Part shown: positions 25,686 to 33,435 of the stretch, one piece after another
Position numbering within the stretch: position 1 is the first letter of the stretch
How the letters are laid out: every line of letters begins with the position of its first letter
Source: a bacterium
Lineage (GTDB): Bacteria; Electryoneota; RPQS01
Reading direction: 5' to 3'
Assembly: GCA_016702305.1 (NCBI GenBank)
Contig: JADJEH010000001.1
Span: forward strand, 1-64,000
Length of the DNA: 64,000 nucleotides
Notes under the pieces: model-generated
Database searches by the model: none
What the model was told of the DNA's origin: nothing
What the model saw: only the letters and a program-made list of their open reading frames with translations
Program-made: the position numbers and the translations under genes

Positions 25686-27218
25686 ATGAAAGGGACGCTT
25701 GCGATTCTCGGAATGCTCGTCGCGGCCTATGCCGCACCGCTCTTTGGCAACGAAGTACCGCTGATTCTGGAAGAGACGATTCAGATGCCGGTGCTACCTA
25801 AATGCTGGGATGTTTGTCTCGCGCATGACAACCAACGCATAGTGATAATCGCAGATTCGAGTTCTGACACAATTGCGACTGTTATGGCTTGCAATCCCTC
25901 TGATATCTGTCTTTTTGACACAGTCGGAGTCTATCGTGGCGCTCCTGTATCAATACACGGTTTTGTTCACTACACAAGTAGCCCTGCATTAGTGCTGAGC
26001 ACCGGAATGACCACGAACGATGGAAATGGAAGCGTAGTTGATTCTAGTCGGGTGTTCTGTGTGTCCATACTTGATGGAATTGAAATCGTTCCTGAGCAGG
26101 CATTCGTTAGTCCGAGTTCGGGCAGTAACTGGTATTATTATGGCTACAGAGTGACTGCCATAGACCCACTGGATATGGTGTCGTATGGTGCTACCGATCT
26201 CTTTGCTGTCATCAAAAGGAGATTTAGCACATATACTTCGGGCCACAACTATGCGTATGGATCAAGTGGCAATCGCCTGAGATTGATCATGAACATATTG
26301 GACTCGGACAGTCCGTTTACAGAGTATACTGCTCGGGACATTGACGTCACAAGATGGCCGGCTTTTCCAAATTACTGCCTCTGGTCTGGGAATGACCGGT
26401 TTGACTGTAATCCCTACGTGTGTGTCAATTACTGTTACTTTGGCATCAGGAGCATTCTTTCGACTGACAGCGGTTTCACACTTAACGATGCGTGTTCTGA
26501 GTTTGAAACTGCATGGGCAAATTCTGACAACTTGCATGTAAGTCGGTTCTGGGGACACGCGGCAATCTACGACATGACCGTAGGTGCTATGGCCACGATT
26601 ACGTCGTGGAGTTCTAGGGGTACACAGATTATCAAGCCAGTTCCCTGCGATTCGGCAGTTACGACCACGCTCGAAACGCAATACCCCATGATCATACCTG
26701 CCTACGTCCTCATTGGCGAATCAAGCGAGCAAGCTTTGGGACTTGTTCAGTCAAGCAGGGCTTTTGATATCATTCGTATTGAAGACGGCTTGATTTGGGG
26801 CCAAACCTCCCCACTCGATTCCGGCTACGCCGAGATGAAAATCATCGGCCGCTACCACAACGAAACGCGCCGCTTGGTCGTCCGCTACGGCAGTGAGTTA
26901 CGCATCTACCGCTTCGGTGAGCCGATTTATACGGATGCCGATGACACGCGGCCCGAACTGCCGCAGGAACTCGCGCTGTCGGCTTATCCCAATCCGTTCA
27001 ATCCGACGACGATGATTGCGTTTGATTTGCCGAAAGCCGCGCGCGCATCGTTGAGCGTCTATGACCTGAACGGGCGCTGGTGCAAACGCTGTTCGATGAG
27101 CCGCGCACTGCAGGGCATAGCGAGATTGCGTTCAATGGCGCGAGCCTGCCCAGCGGTATCTACTTCGCGCGGCTTGTGGCAGGTGATTTTGCGCGGACAC
27201 AGAAATTGGTGTTGTTGA
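25686..27218 (+). CDS. Secreted protein with sorting tail, frameshifted near its 3' end
   Basis: GGAGG precedes ATG 25686. Signal peptide (LAILGMLVAAYAAPLFG), then a ~400-residue body I do not recognise, AT-richer than its surroundings, followed from about 26800 by GC-rich sequence with the sorting motif LSAYPNPFNPTTMIAFDLP. After SVYDLNGR the frame turns to nonsense (CKRCSMSRALQG). Adding one C at about 27080 (CGCTGG to CGCCTGG) restores LVQTLFDEPRTAGHSEIAF, LPSGIYFARLVAGDF and RTQKLVLLK with a stop at 27221-27223. So the intact gene would be 25686-27223; a one-base deletion or a sequencing error is the likely cause. Confidence 0.65.
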   Translation: MKGTLAILGMLVAAYAAPLFGNEVPLILEETIQMPVLPKCWDVCLAHDNQRIVIIADSSSDTIATVMACNPSDICLFDTVGVYRGAPVSIHGFVHYTSSPALVLSTGMTTNDGNGSVVDSSRVFCVSILDGIEIVPEQAFVSPSSGSNWYYYGYRVTAIDPLDMVSYGATDLFAVIKRRFSTYTSGHNYAYGSSGNRLRLIMNILDSDSPFTEYTARDIDVTRWPAFPNYCLWSGNDRFDCNPYVCVNYCYFGIRSILSTDSGFTLNDACSEFETAWANSDNLHVSRFWGHAAIYDMTVGAMATITSWSSRGTQIIKPVPCDSAVTTTLETQYPMIIPAYVLIGESSEQALGLVQSSRAFDIIRIEDGLIWGQTSPLDSGYAEMKIIGRYHNETRRLVVRYGSELRIYRFGEPIYTDADDTRPELPQELALSAYPNPFNPTTMIAFDLPKAARASLSVYDLNGRWCKRCSMSRALQGIARLRSMARACPAVSTSRGLWQVILRGHRNWCC

Positions 27219-27228
27219 AGTAACATTC

Positions 27229-27255
27229 GGGGCATCCGCAGCGGATGCCGCCGCG
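27229..27255 (+). repeat. REP element, distant copy
   Basis: A 27-bp palindromic copy of the REP family, core GGCATCCGCAGCGGATGCC, 7 kb from the transposase. Compared with 19822-19848, both stem changes are compensatory, which indicates that the hairpin itself is under selection. Confidence 0.75.
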
Positions 27256-27264
27256 AATTTAAAC

Positions 27265-27900
27265 GTGACCATTCTCGATTACAACCTAGCCGACACCGAA
27301 CTGCTGACGCCCGACGACTCCGCCGGGCGTTTCCGGCTTTGGGTGCCGCAGGAGCCGTGCGTGGTCATCGGCAACGGTTCCAAGAGTGAATTGGAACTCA
27401 ACGCGCAAGAAATAGACGCTAACAAAATCCCCGTCTATAAACGCCGCACGGGCGGCTGCGCGGTCGTGCTGTCGCCCGAGATGTGGTGCCTGTCCTGCGC
27501 GCTGTATGGCCGCAAGCAGATTCAGTCGAAGGACTACTTCGTGCTGTTTAACAAGGCGGTCTGCGATGCCTTCGCGCGCGCGGGTGTGCCGGAGCTTGCG
27601 CATCGCGGCATTTCGGATATCGCGCTCGGTGAGAAAAAGATCGCGGGCACGGCGCTCTACCGCAACCGCGACATGGTGTTCTACCACGCCGTCTTGAACA
27701 TCGCGGGCGATATTGATTTGATTTCGCGCTATCTCTTGCAGCCGCCGCGCGAGCCGGACTACCGCGCCGGACGCTCGCACCGCGAGTTTGTTACGTCACT
27801 CGCTGAGGCGGGATTCAAGCCGTCGCGGGAGAAGTTTGAAGGCGAGTTTGCGGTGGAGTTTGTGCGGATATTGGAGCTGTTGACAGTTGTGTATTGCTGA
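27265..27900 (+). CDS. Lipoate-protein ligase A-like protein (BPL/LplA/LipB family)
   Basis: 211 residues from a GTG start. The family core is visible: VYKRRTGGCAVVLSPEMW (usually RRxGGGAV; here the third Gly is Cys), HRGISDIALGEKKIAGTAL with the catalytic-type lysine, and FYHAVLNIAGDIDLISRYL. It lacks the C-terminal accessory domain of E. coli LplA, like short ligases or octanoyl/lipoyl transferases of other bacteria. It attaches or transfers lipoyl groups to E2 lysines. Its position behind the pyruvate dehydrogenase genes fits; whether it uses free lipoate or lipoyl-protein is not visible. Confidence 0.82.
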   Translation: MTILDYNLADTELLTPDDSAGRFRLWVPQEPCVVIGNGSKSELELNAQEIDANKIPVYKRRTGGCAVVLSPEMWCLSCALYGRKQIQSKDYFVLFNKAVCDAFARAGVPELAHRGISDIALGEKKIAGTALYRNRDMVFYHAVLNIAGDIDLISRYLLQPPREPDYRAGRSHREFVTSLAEAGFKPSREKFEGEFAVEFVRILELLTVVYC

Positions 27901-27920
27901 CCAGCGCGGGCGCTGGACCC
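27901..27920. repeat. Post-stop hairpin repeat, copy 2
   Basis: CCAGCGCGGGCGCTGGACCC starts at the base after the stop codon, with CCAGCGC pairing with GCGCTGG. It matches the element after the ctaB stop (167-186). Confidence 0.4.
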
Positions 27921-27927
27921 AAAATTA

Positions 27928-27955
27928 AAGGCGCACCCTTGCGAGTGCGCCTTTT
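27928..27955. terminator. Bidirectional terminator between convergent genes
   Basis: AAGGCGCAC (27928-27936) pairs with GTGCGCCTT (27945-27953), with TTTT on the plus side and a T-rich stretch on the minus side. It closes the ligase gene and the convergent gene at 27976. Confidence 0.78.
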
Positions 27956-27975
27956 GTAATTCGATGCGTCGCGAC

Positions 27976-29751
27976 TTATTTCATCAGCACGAGCTTGGCG
28001 ACCCGCGATTGCGTCCCGGCGTTCAATCTTGCGAAATAAATGCCGCTCGTCAGTGCCCTGCCATCCAACGTGACGTCATGCGATCCAGCTTCCATTTTTC
28101 CGTTCACGAGTTGTTGCGCCAAGCGGCCCTGCACGTCGTAGAGTGCCAGCGATACTTCCTGCGGCGCGGCGAGCGTGAAGCTCAGTGTCGAAGTTGGGTT
28201 GAACGGATTGGGGTAGGCGGAAAGCACGAAGGATGACGGATGAACGAGATGTTCATCGGCATCCGTTGTGATATCCAGTTGAAAATGTCCTTGTCCGTCT
28301 GTAGCTTCTACCGTGTCCACGCCGTCTGTCGCCCACACACGCCAATAGAAGTCGAAAATCTCGTCGAGCGGCAAGACGGGAAGGTCAATCTGCAAATGCA
28401 CAAACGTGTCGGTGACCACAGTGTCCGTCGGATATACGGCGCCTGCGAGATAGTTGTGCTCAATGTGGAAGATATAGCTGACGGGATCGTTATCCGAATC
28501 ACGCGAAGGGGTCCAGTTCAGCGGGAACGGCATTTCAATATCCGGCATGGACTCGTCGAACGGTCGCACGCGTTCGAAAGCGCAGGGCGGAATGTTGCAC
28601 GTGTCGGCGCTGAAGGCCATTACCAACGCATCGCGCTGATTGCCCGACGCCACACGCCCGCCCGCCGTGACCATCTGCCCGGCCCCTGTCAATACGGCGC
28701 GCGCGGCCTCTTCGCCCGTTGAATCGCTGCTCCAGAACAACCCCAGACTATCGCCGCAACCCGAGATGTGCAGCGCGAAAATATCGTTGTTCGTCGTCGT
28801 GAAGCGGCCTGCGTGACCCACGATATAGTAGCCGCCATGGCCGTCGGCAAGCAGTGAGTTTCCAACTGCTGAGCCGACCGCGCCAACGTCGAATTGCTGG
28901 TGCCATTGCAGGAAGCCAAACTCATCCACGAGCATCCACATCACCTTGTTGTTGGCGTTCCAATCCTGTTGAGCGCCGCACGCAAGATAACCGGCTTCAA
29001 TTGGTAGAATGCCATGAATCTGAACGCTTGGCGCGAATTCATAAAGCCTGTCCCACAGCACAATACCGCCGCCATTCACCTGCGCCATGCGCCCAGCGCC
29101 TGTGGAATCCAAAATAGAGCGTCCACCCAGAATATGGCCGTCGTCCAACGCGGGCACGATGTCATAGCACGTATCTTCATCAGGGTTGCCCATCCGCTGT
29201 GACCAGATGCTATCCCCATTGCTATTCACTTTTAGAATCCACCAGTCCGTCCCACCGAACCCGTTCGGCAAAGTGTGCGCGCGCCCGGCGATAACAAAAC
29301 CGCCAGCGGCCTCCGCAACACACGTGCCCTGATTCGACAACTCGTGCCCGTACTTGCGTGACCACAACGTATCCCCCGCGCTATTCAATCTGACGATCCA
29401 ATAGTCCTGATCGTTGTCTGTCGTCTTGCGTGCCCAGCCGCCGCATATGTAACCGCCGTCGGATGTTCTCTCGACATCGAGAAATATCTGCTGATTGCTG
29501 CCGCTCGAATACGTGCGTGACCAGATTTCCGCACCGGTCGCCGGATCATACATGGCGACCCAACCAAGGCCTGCGGTGATGCCCGTGTGTGATTTGTAGC
29601 CTGCCACAACGACATTGCCATCGCTGCCCAATGTAATTCCGCCGCCGTGATCGCTATCCGCCGTGCCGCTGACTTGAGTCCACAGCGAATCCATGCACTC
29701 GGCATTTGCCGTCGCCGCTATGGCCAATATGATGATAAGTAGAATGCGCAT
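27976..29751 (-). CDS. Secreted propeller-type protein with C-terminal sorting tail
   Basis: 591 residues from ATG 29751, preceded by AGGAGC; the longer ORF start is rejected because the promoter lies inside it. Signal peptide (LLIIILAIAATANA), then ~370 residues of repeated strands of the type DGGYICGGWAR, WWILKVNSNGDSIWSQRMG, DDGHILGGRSI, GYLACGAQQDW: a large propeller resembling PQQ-like or delta-60 repeat proteins. An FN3-like domain (DIEMPFPLNWTPSRDSDNDP) follows, then a linker and the tail VLSAYPNPFNPTSTLSFTLA to RVAKLVLMK. Function unknown; secreted or surface-bound. Confidence 0.75.
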   Translation of the reverse strand: MRILLIIILAIAATANAECMDSLWTQVSGTADSDHGGGITLGSDGNVVVAGYKSHTGITAGLGWVAMYDPATGAEIWSRTYSSGSNQQIFLDVERTSDGGYICGGWARKTTDNDQDYWIVRLNSAGDTLWSRKYGHELSNQGTCVAEAAGGFVIAGRAHTLPNGFGGTDWWILKVNSNGDSIWSQRMGNPDEDTCYDIVPALDDGHILGGRSILDSTGAGRMAQVNGGGIVLWDRLYEFAPSVQIHGILPIEAGYLACGAQQDWNANNKVMWMLVDEFGFLQWHQQFDVGAVGSAVGNSLLADGHGGYYIVGHAGRFTTTNNDIFALHISGCGDSLGLFWSSDSTGEEAARAVLTGAGQMVTAGGRVASGNQRDALVMAFSADTCNIPPCAFERVRPFDESMPDIEMPFPLNWTPSRDSDNDPVSYIFHIEHNYLAGAVYPTDTVVTDTFVHLQIDLPVLPLDEIFDFYWRVWATDGVDTVEATDGQGHFQLDITTDADEHLVHPSSFVLSAYPNPFNPTSTLSFTLAAPQEVSLALYDVQGRLAQQLVNGKMEAGSHDVTLDGRALTSGIYFARLNAGTQSRVAKLVLMK

Positions 29752-29775
29752 CGTTGGTGCTCCTGCTGTTTTCAG

Positions 29776-29804
29776 AAGATAGCACTTCTGGCCGCGGAAC
29801 GCAA
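29776..29804 (-). promoter_or_regulatory. Promoter of the propeller-type gene
   Basis: Minus strand TTGCGT (29804-29799), 17-bp spacer, TATCTT (29781-29776). Confidence 0.55.
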
Positions 29805-29824
29805 CAGTTTTGAGGGCCTCTGAG

Positions 29825-29853
29825 TTGCAAATCTGAGCAAAAAACCCTATACT
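29825..29853 (+). promoter_or_regulatory. Promoter of the thioesterase/crotonase cluster
   Basis: TTGCAA (29825-29830), 17-bp spacer, TATACT (29848-29853). It is back to back with the minus-strand promoter at 29776-29804, so the two transcription units diverge from a 100-bp region. Confidence 0.6.
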
Positions 29854-29895
29854 TAACAGCTTGGAAAATCCTGTCTTACCCCACCGTAACCTCCG

Positions 29896-30351
29896 TTGAA
29901 ACCAACCCTTACCGTCGGCAGCCGGGCCGAGTTCCGCTTCACCGTCGAGTCGCGAATGACCGTCTATTTCGAGGGACGGCCCCTGCACCCGTTTTATTCA
30001 ACCTATTGGTTGACTTACCACTCCGAATATGTTAGCCGACTGGTGCTGGAACCGCATCTTGACTACGGCGAAGACGGGATCGGAACGGGAGTATTCGTGC
30101 GCCACCACAATCCCGCCGGAATCGGGCAGGAGTTGCTGTTCGCTGCGGAATGCACCAAAATGCACGGCAATTATCTGTTCTGCGAGGTCAAGGCCTTTCA
30201 CGGTGAACGGCTCATCGGCGAAGGCGAAGTGCATCAAGTGGTGCTCTCGAGCGATAAGCTCAAGGAGCTGCACCGCCGCGCCTACTCCGACTGGGGACAC
30301 GGCGGAGGTGGATGGGGGATTGAGGACCACCTGTGGGAACTCAAGAAATAG
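29896..30351 (+). CDS. Hotdog-fold acyl-CoA thioesterase, FlK-like
   Basis: 151 residues from a TTG start. The pattern VGSRAEFRFTVESRMTVYFE, then HPFYSTYWLTYHSEYVSRLV, GTGVFVRHHNPAGIGQELLF and a C-terminal GEGEVHQVVLSSDKL matches the fluoroacetyl-CoA thioesterase-like group of hotdog enzymes, which hydrolyse short acyl-CoA esters. An additional Trp/Gly-rich tail (DWGHGGGGWGIEDHLWELKK) is unusual. As first gene of a CoA-ester cluster it probably clears dead-end CoA esters; the substrate is not visible. Confidence 0.72.
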   Translation: MKPTLTVGSRAEFRFTVESRMTVYFEGRPLHPFYSTYWLTYHSEYVSRLVLEPHLDYGEDGIGTGVFVRHHNPAGIGQELLFAAECTKMHGNYLFCEVKAFHGERLIGEGEVHQVVLSSDKLKELHRRAYSDWGHGGGGWGIEDHLWELKK

Positions 30352-30394
30352 CAAATAGAAATTAGAGATTTGAAATAGGAAAGAAGACCGCACC

Positions 30395-30703
30395 ATGATT
30401 CACTTTGTTGCATTCTACAAGCATCCTGAAGATGTTGCAGCCTTTGACAAGGCCTACTGGGAGACGCACATTCCGCTGATCAAGAAAGTCCCCGGACTGC
30501 AAAACGTTGCCGCGCACAAGTTCTGGCCGGGCAAAGAGGGTCCTGCGCCGTATTACATGATGGCTGTGCTTTCGTTTGCGGATAAGGACGCCTTTAAAGC
30601 GGGCATGAAGTCGCCCGAGATGGCCGAAGCGGGCGCGAATTTGATGTCGTTCGCGAAGGGGTTCGTCGAATTTCAAACGACCGAGACGGTGACGGGCGCA
30701 TGA
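30395..30703 (+). CDS. EthD-family small dimeric alpha-beta barrel protein
   Basis: 102 residues matching the EthD plan: MIHFVAFYKHPEDVAAFDKAY, then the conserved HIPLIKKVPGLQNV, MMAVLSFADKDAFKAGM and a closing SFAKGFVEF. EthD-like ferredoxin-fold proteins help oxidative degradation pathways and sometimes act as decarboxylases or monooxygenase helpers. The stop overlaps the following crotonase start (ATGA), so the pair is translationally coupled. Confidence 0.82.
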   Translation: MIHFVAFYKHPEDVAAFDKAYWETHIPLIKKVPGLQNVAAHKFWPGKEGPAPYYMMAVLSFADKDAFKAGMKSPEMAEAGANLMSFAKGFVEFQTTETVTGA

Positions 30704-31551
30704 AAAAAGACTTTCAGGCGCAGAACGCATCGAGCTTCGATTTTCAATTCATCAAGTACGAAAAGCAGGGGGCGCGCGCCACGGTGACGTTCAACCGTCC
30801 CGACAAGCTCAATTGCGTGCACTACCCGATGCTGAAGGAACTCTGCGCCGCGTTTGACGACGTCGCGTTTGACGACCGCGTGGCGGTGTTGATTCTCACA
30901 GGCGAAGGCGACCGCGCGTTCTGCACGGGCGCGGACTTGCAGGAGCAAATGCAGTTCCTCGACCGGCCACAGGACTACTGGAAATGGATGGGCGCGTTCA
31001 TTGATGCGCACGACAAGCTGCGCAATCTTGGCAAACCATCGATTGCGCGTTTGAACGGCATCGTGGTCGGCGGCGGCAATGAGTTTAACATCAGCTGCGA
31101 TCTCGCGATTGCCGCCGATGATATTTACATTCGTCAGGTCGGCGCGGCGCATGGTTCCGTCGCTGCCGCGGGGGCGTCGCAATTTCTGCCGATCATCGTC
31201 GGCGACCGCCGCGCACGCGAGATTCTCTTCCTGTGTGAAGAGATTCCCGCCGCCAAGGCGCTCGAATGGGGTTTGGTCAATGAGGTTGTGTCGCGCGCCT
31301 TTCTCGATGAAGCCGTGGACACTATGGCCACCAAGATTGAAAACAAACTGCCCGAGTGCGTACGCTACCTGAAGACGCAGCTCAACTACTGGCGCGACGC
31401 GTCGTGGTCGCAGACCATCAATCACGCGCGCGACTGGCTGGGCGTTCACTCCAGTTCGCCCGAAGTCCGCGAAGCCGTGTTGGCCTTCAACGAAAAGCGC
31501 AAGCCGGACTATAAGAAGATGCGGGAACGGTTGTACAAGGAATCGCAATGA
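30700..31551 (+). CDS. Enoyl-CoA hydratase/isomerase family protein with atypical active site
   Basis: 283 residues of crotonase fold: ATVTFNRPDKLNCVHYPMLK, the oxyanion-hole loop DRAFCTGADLQEQM, RLNGIVVGGGNEFNISCDLA and a C-terminal helix set. Where hydratases carry the first catalytic Glu (PE-x-x-x-G), this protein has AAHGSVAAAGASQFLP; the second Glu position (AREILF) is kept. That suggests a different reaction within the superfamily (hydrolase, decarboxylase or isomerase) rather than simple hydration. It overlaps the EthD gene upstream and the next crotonase downstream. Confidence 0.82.
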   Translation: MKKDFQAQNASSFDFQFIKYEKQGARATVTFNRPDKLNCVHYPMLKELCAAFDDVAFDDRVAVLILTGEGDRAFCTGADLQEQMQFLDRPQDYWKWMGAFIDAHDKLRNLGKPSIARLNGIVVGGGNEFNISCDLAIAADDIYIRQVGAAHGSVAAAGASQFLPIIVGDRRAREILFLCEEIPAAKALEWGLVNEVVSRAFLDEAVDTMATKIENKLPECVRYLKTQLNYWRDASWSQTINHARDWLGVHSSSPEVREAVLAFNEKRKPDYKKMRERLYKESQ

Positions 31552-32324
31552 GCACCTTGCATTACCTCAAACTCGAACGCGACGGACACGTCGCCACGGT
31601 CTTTCTGCACCGGCCCAAGCAGTTGAACGCGCTGTGCATGGCGCTGATGGATGAGCTCATCACCACGCTCGAAATGCTCGACAATGACGACGAAATTCGT
31701 GCCATTGTGCTGACCGGCGACGAGCGCGCGTTTGCGGCGGGCGCGGATATCATGGAAATGGCCGGAGCGAGCGCGAATGACATGCTCGCCCGCGACCAAT
31801 TCACAAAATGGGACCGCATCCGCAAGCTCAAGAAGCCGCTCATCGCGGCGGTATCGGGCTTCGCGCTCGGCGGCGGCTGCGAGCTGATGATGCACTGCGA
31901 CATGGTCATCGCGAGCGAAACCGCGCAGTTCGGTCAGCCGGAAATCAAGATCGGCGTCATGCCCGGCGCGGGCGGCACGCAGCGTCTGACGCGCAGCGTC
32001 GGCAAGGCACGCGCGATGGAGATGGTGCTGACCGGAAAATTCATCAGCGCTAAACAGGCCGAAGCATGGGGACTCGTCAACCGCGTCGTGCCCGTCGAAG
32101 TCTATCTGTCGGAAGCGCAAAAACTCGCGCACGAGATCGCGCAAATGCCGCCCGTCGCCGTGCGCCTCGCCAAAGAAGCCGTCCTGAAAAACTACGACTC
32201 CTTCCTCTCCGGCGGCCTCGAATTCGAGCGCAAGAATTTCTATTTACTGTTCGCCACTGAAGACCAAAAAGAGGGCATGCAAGCCTTTATCGAAAAACGC
32301 AGCCCGAAGTTCACGGGGAAATAG
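31548..32324 (+). CDS. paaF: Enoyl-CoA hydratase (PaaF/crotonase type)
   Basis: 258 residues, the standard crotonase length. Both catalytic glutamates are present: FGQPEIKIGVMPGAGGTQRL and AMEMVLTGKFISAKQAEAWG. The oxyanion loop is ERAFAAGADIMEMA. It hydrates trans-2-enoyl-CoA to 3-hydroxyacyl-CoA, in fatty acid or phenylacetate-type pathways. The ATGA overlap with the previous crotonase indicates coupling. The paaF symbol rests on similarity and on the PaaG-type neighbour; a general short-chain hydratase cannot be excluded. Confidence 0.85.
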   Translation: MSTLHYLKLERDGHVATVFLHRPKQLNALCMALMDELITTLEMLDNDDEIRAIVLTGDERAFAAGADIMEMAGASANDMLARDQFTKWDRIRKLKKPLIAAVSGFALGGGCELMMHCDMVIASETAQFGQPEIKIGVMPGAGGTQRLTRSVGKARAMEMVLTGKFISAKQAEAWGLVNRVVPVEVYLSEAQKLAHEIAQMPPVAVRLAKEAVLKNYDSFLSGGLEFERKNFYLLFATEDQKEGMQAFIEKRSPKFTGK

Positions 32325-32330
32325 GGCTGC

Positions 32331-32630
32331 GTGAAGTTCATCACTGAAGATATGATCATGACCGCTGTAAAGCGGCTCGAAGGAAAGCACGAGTTCTGCA
32401 CGAGTGACGTATTGGATGTCATTGCGAAAACCAATCCCACAGAGTTCACAAACGAACTTGAAGCATTTGAGAAGAGCCGTGGTAGCGTGGCTGCCGCGAT
32501 TACGATAGTCTTGAAACGCAAAGCGCAACAAGGCAAAATGGAGCAGATCAGTCAAAGTCTTTGTGACCAATCGCTCTATCCAAACGCACGTTGGCGTACA
32601 CCTGTACCAGGATTCGACATAGTCAGATAA
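32331..32630 (+). CDS. Hypothetical 99-residue protein
   Basis: A GTG-started ORF 6 bases after paaF. The sequence is mostly helical and charged (MIMTAVKRLEGKHEFCTSDV, FEKSRGSVAAAITIVLKRKA) and ends with WRTPVPGFDIVR. It resembles no family known to me; the N-terminal half could be a small winged helix. Its base composition is AT-richer than both neighbouring crotonase genes, so it may be a later insertion into the operon. Confidence 0.45.
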   Translation: MKFITEDMIMTAVKRLEGKHEFCTSDVLDVIAKTNPTEFTNELEAFEKSRGSVAAAITIVLKRKAQQGKMEQISQSLCDQSLYPNARWRTPVPGFDIVR

Positions 32631-32634
32631 AACC

Positions 32635-33414
32635 ATGTACACAACCATCCTCTACGAGCGCACGGACTCCGTGCTGAAGATTACGTTGAACCGGCCCGAC
32701 CGCTTCAACGCGTTCACCGCTGAAATGCATAAGGAACTCGGCGACGCCTTCAAGAATGCCGCCAAGGACGACGCCGTGCGCGCCGTGATGCTCACGGGCG
32801 CGGGTAAGGCCTTCTGCAGCGGGCAGGACTTGAAGGAAGTTAAAGACAATCCCAACACGAGCCTCGCCGACCGCTTGCGCTTGAACTACAATCCGAACAT
32901 CATGCGCATTCGCAATATTGAGAAGCCCGTGATTTGCGCCATCAACGGCGTCGCTGCCGGTGCGGGGATGTCGCTGGCACTCGCCTGCGACCTGCGCATC
33001 GCGTCGGATCAGGCTTCCATGCTGCAAGCGTTCGTGAATGTCGGCCTCGTGCCCGACACTGGCTCGACGTGGATGCTCCCGCGACTCTTGGGCTATCACA
33101 AAGCCTTCGAGATCTGCTCGACGGGCCGCCCCATAAAAGCCGACGAAGCGCTGCGGTTAAATCTCATAGACGAAATCGTGGAGCACGATAAGCTCGACAC
33201 GTTCACGATGGAATTAGCGATGAAGTACGCCACCGCGCCGACGAAGGCCATCGGCGCCATCAAACGCGCGTTCAACAAGGCGTCCGGTTCGACGCTCGAA
33301 GAGGCGCTCGACTACGAAGCCTATTTGCAGGACATTCTCGGTCACACCGATGACTACAAGGAAGGTGTCGCCGCGTTCAACGAAAAGAGGAAGCCGCAAT
33401 TCAAAGGTAGGTAA
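32635..33414 (+). CDS. paaG: PaaG-type enoyl-CoA isomerase (epoxyphenylacetyl-CoA isomerase-like)
   Basis: 259 residues. The PaaG signature is clear: KAFCSGQDLKEV, MRIRNIEKPVICAINGVAAG, then ASMLQAFVNVGLVPDTGSTW, in which the Asp of VPDTGST replaces the hydratase glutamate. In phenylacetate degradation PaaG converts ring-1,2-epoxyphenylacetyl-CoA to the oxepin; it also acts as a delta3-delta2-enoyl-CoA isomerase. No paaABCDE epoxidase genes are in the window, so the pathway is not proven. Confidence 0.82.
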   Translation: MYTTILYERTDSVLKITLNRPDRFNAFTAEMHKELGDAFKNAAKDDAVRAVMLTGAGKAFCSGQDLKEVKDNPNTSLADRLRLNYNPNIMRIRNIEKPVICAINGVAAGAGMSLALACDLRIASDQASMLQAFVNVGLVPDTGSTWMLPRLLGYHKAFEICSTGRPIKADEALRLNLIDEIVEHDKLDTFTMELAMKYATAPTKAIGAIKRAFNKASGSTLEEALDYEAYLQDILGHTDDYKEGVAAFNEKRKPQFKGR

Positions 33415-33435
33415 GCAACGGATAGGAGTTGTGTC

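Noticed and set aside
27060..27090. Programmed frameshift in the sorting-tail gene
   Set aside because: There is no slippery heptamer or stimulatory stem; a missing base explains it better.
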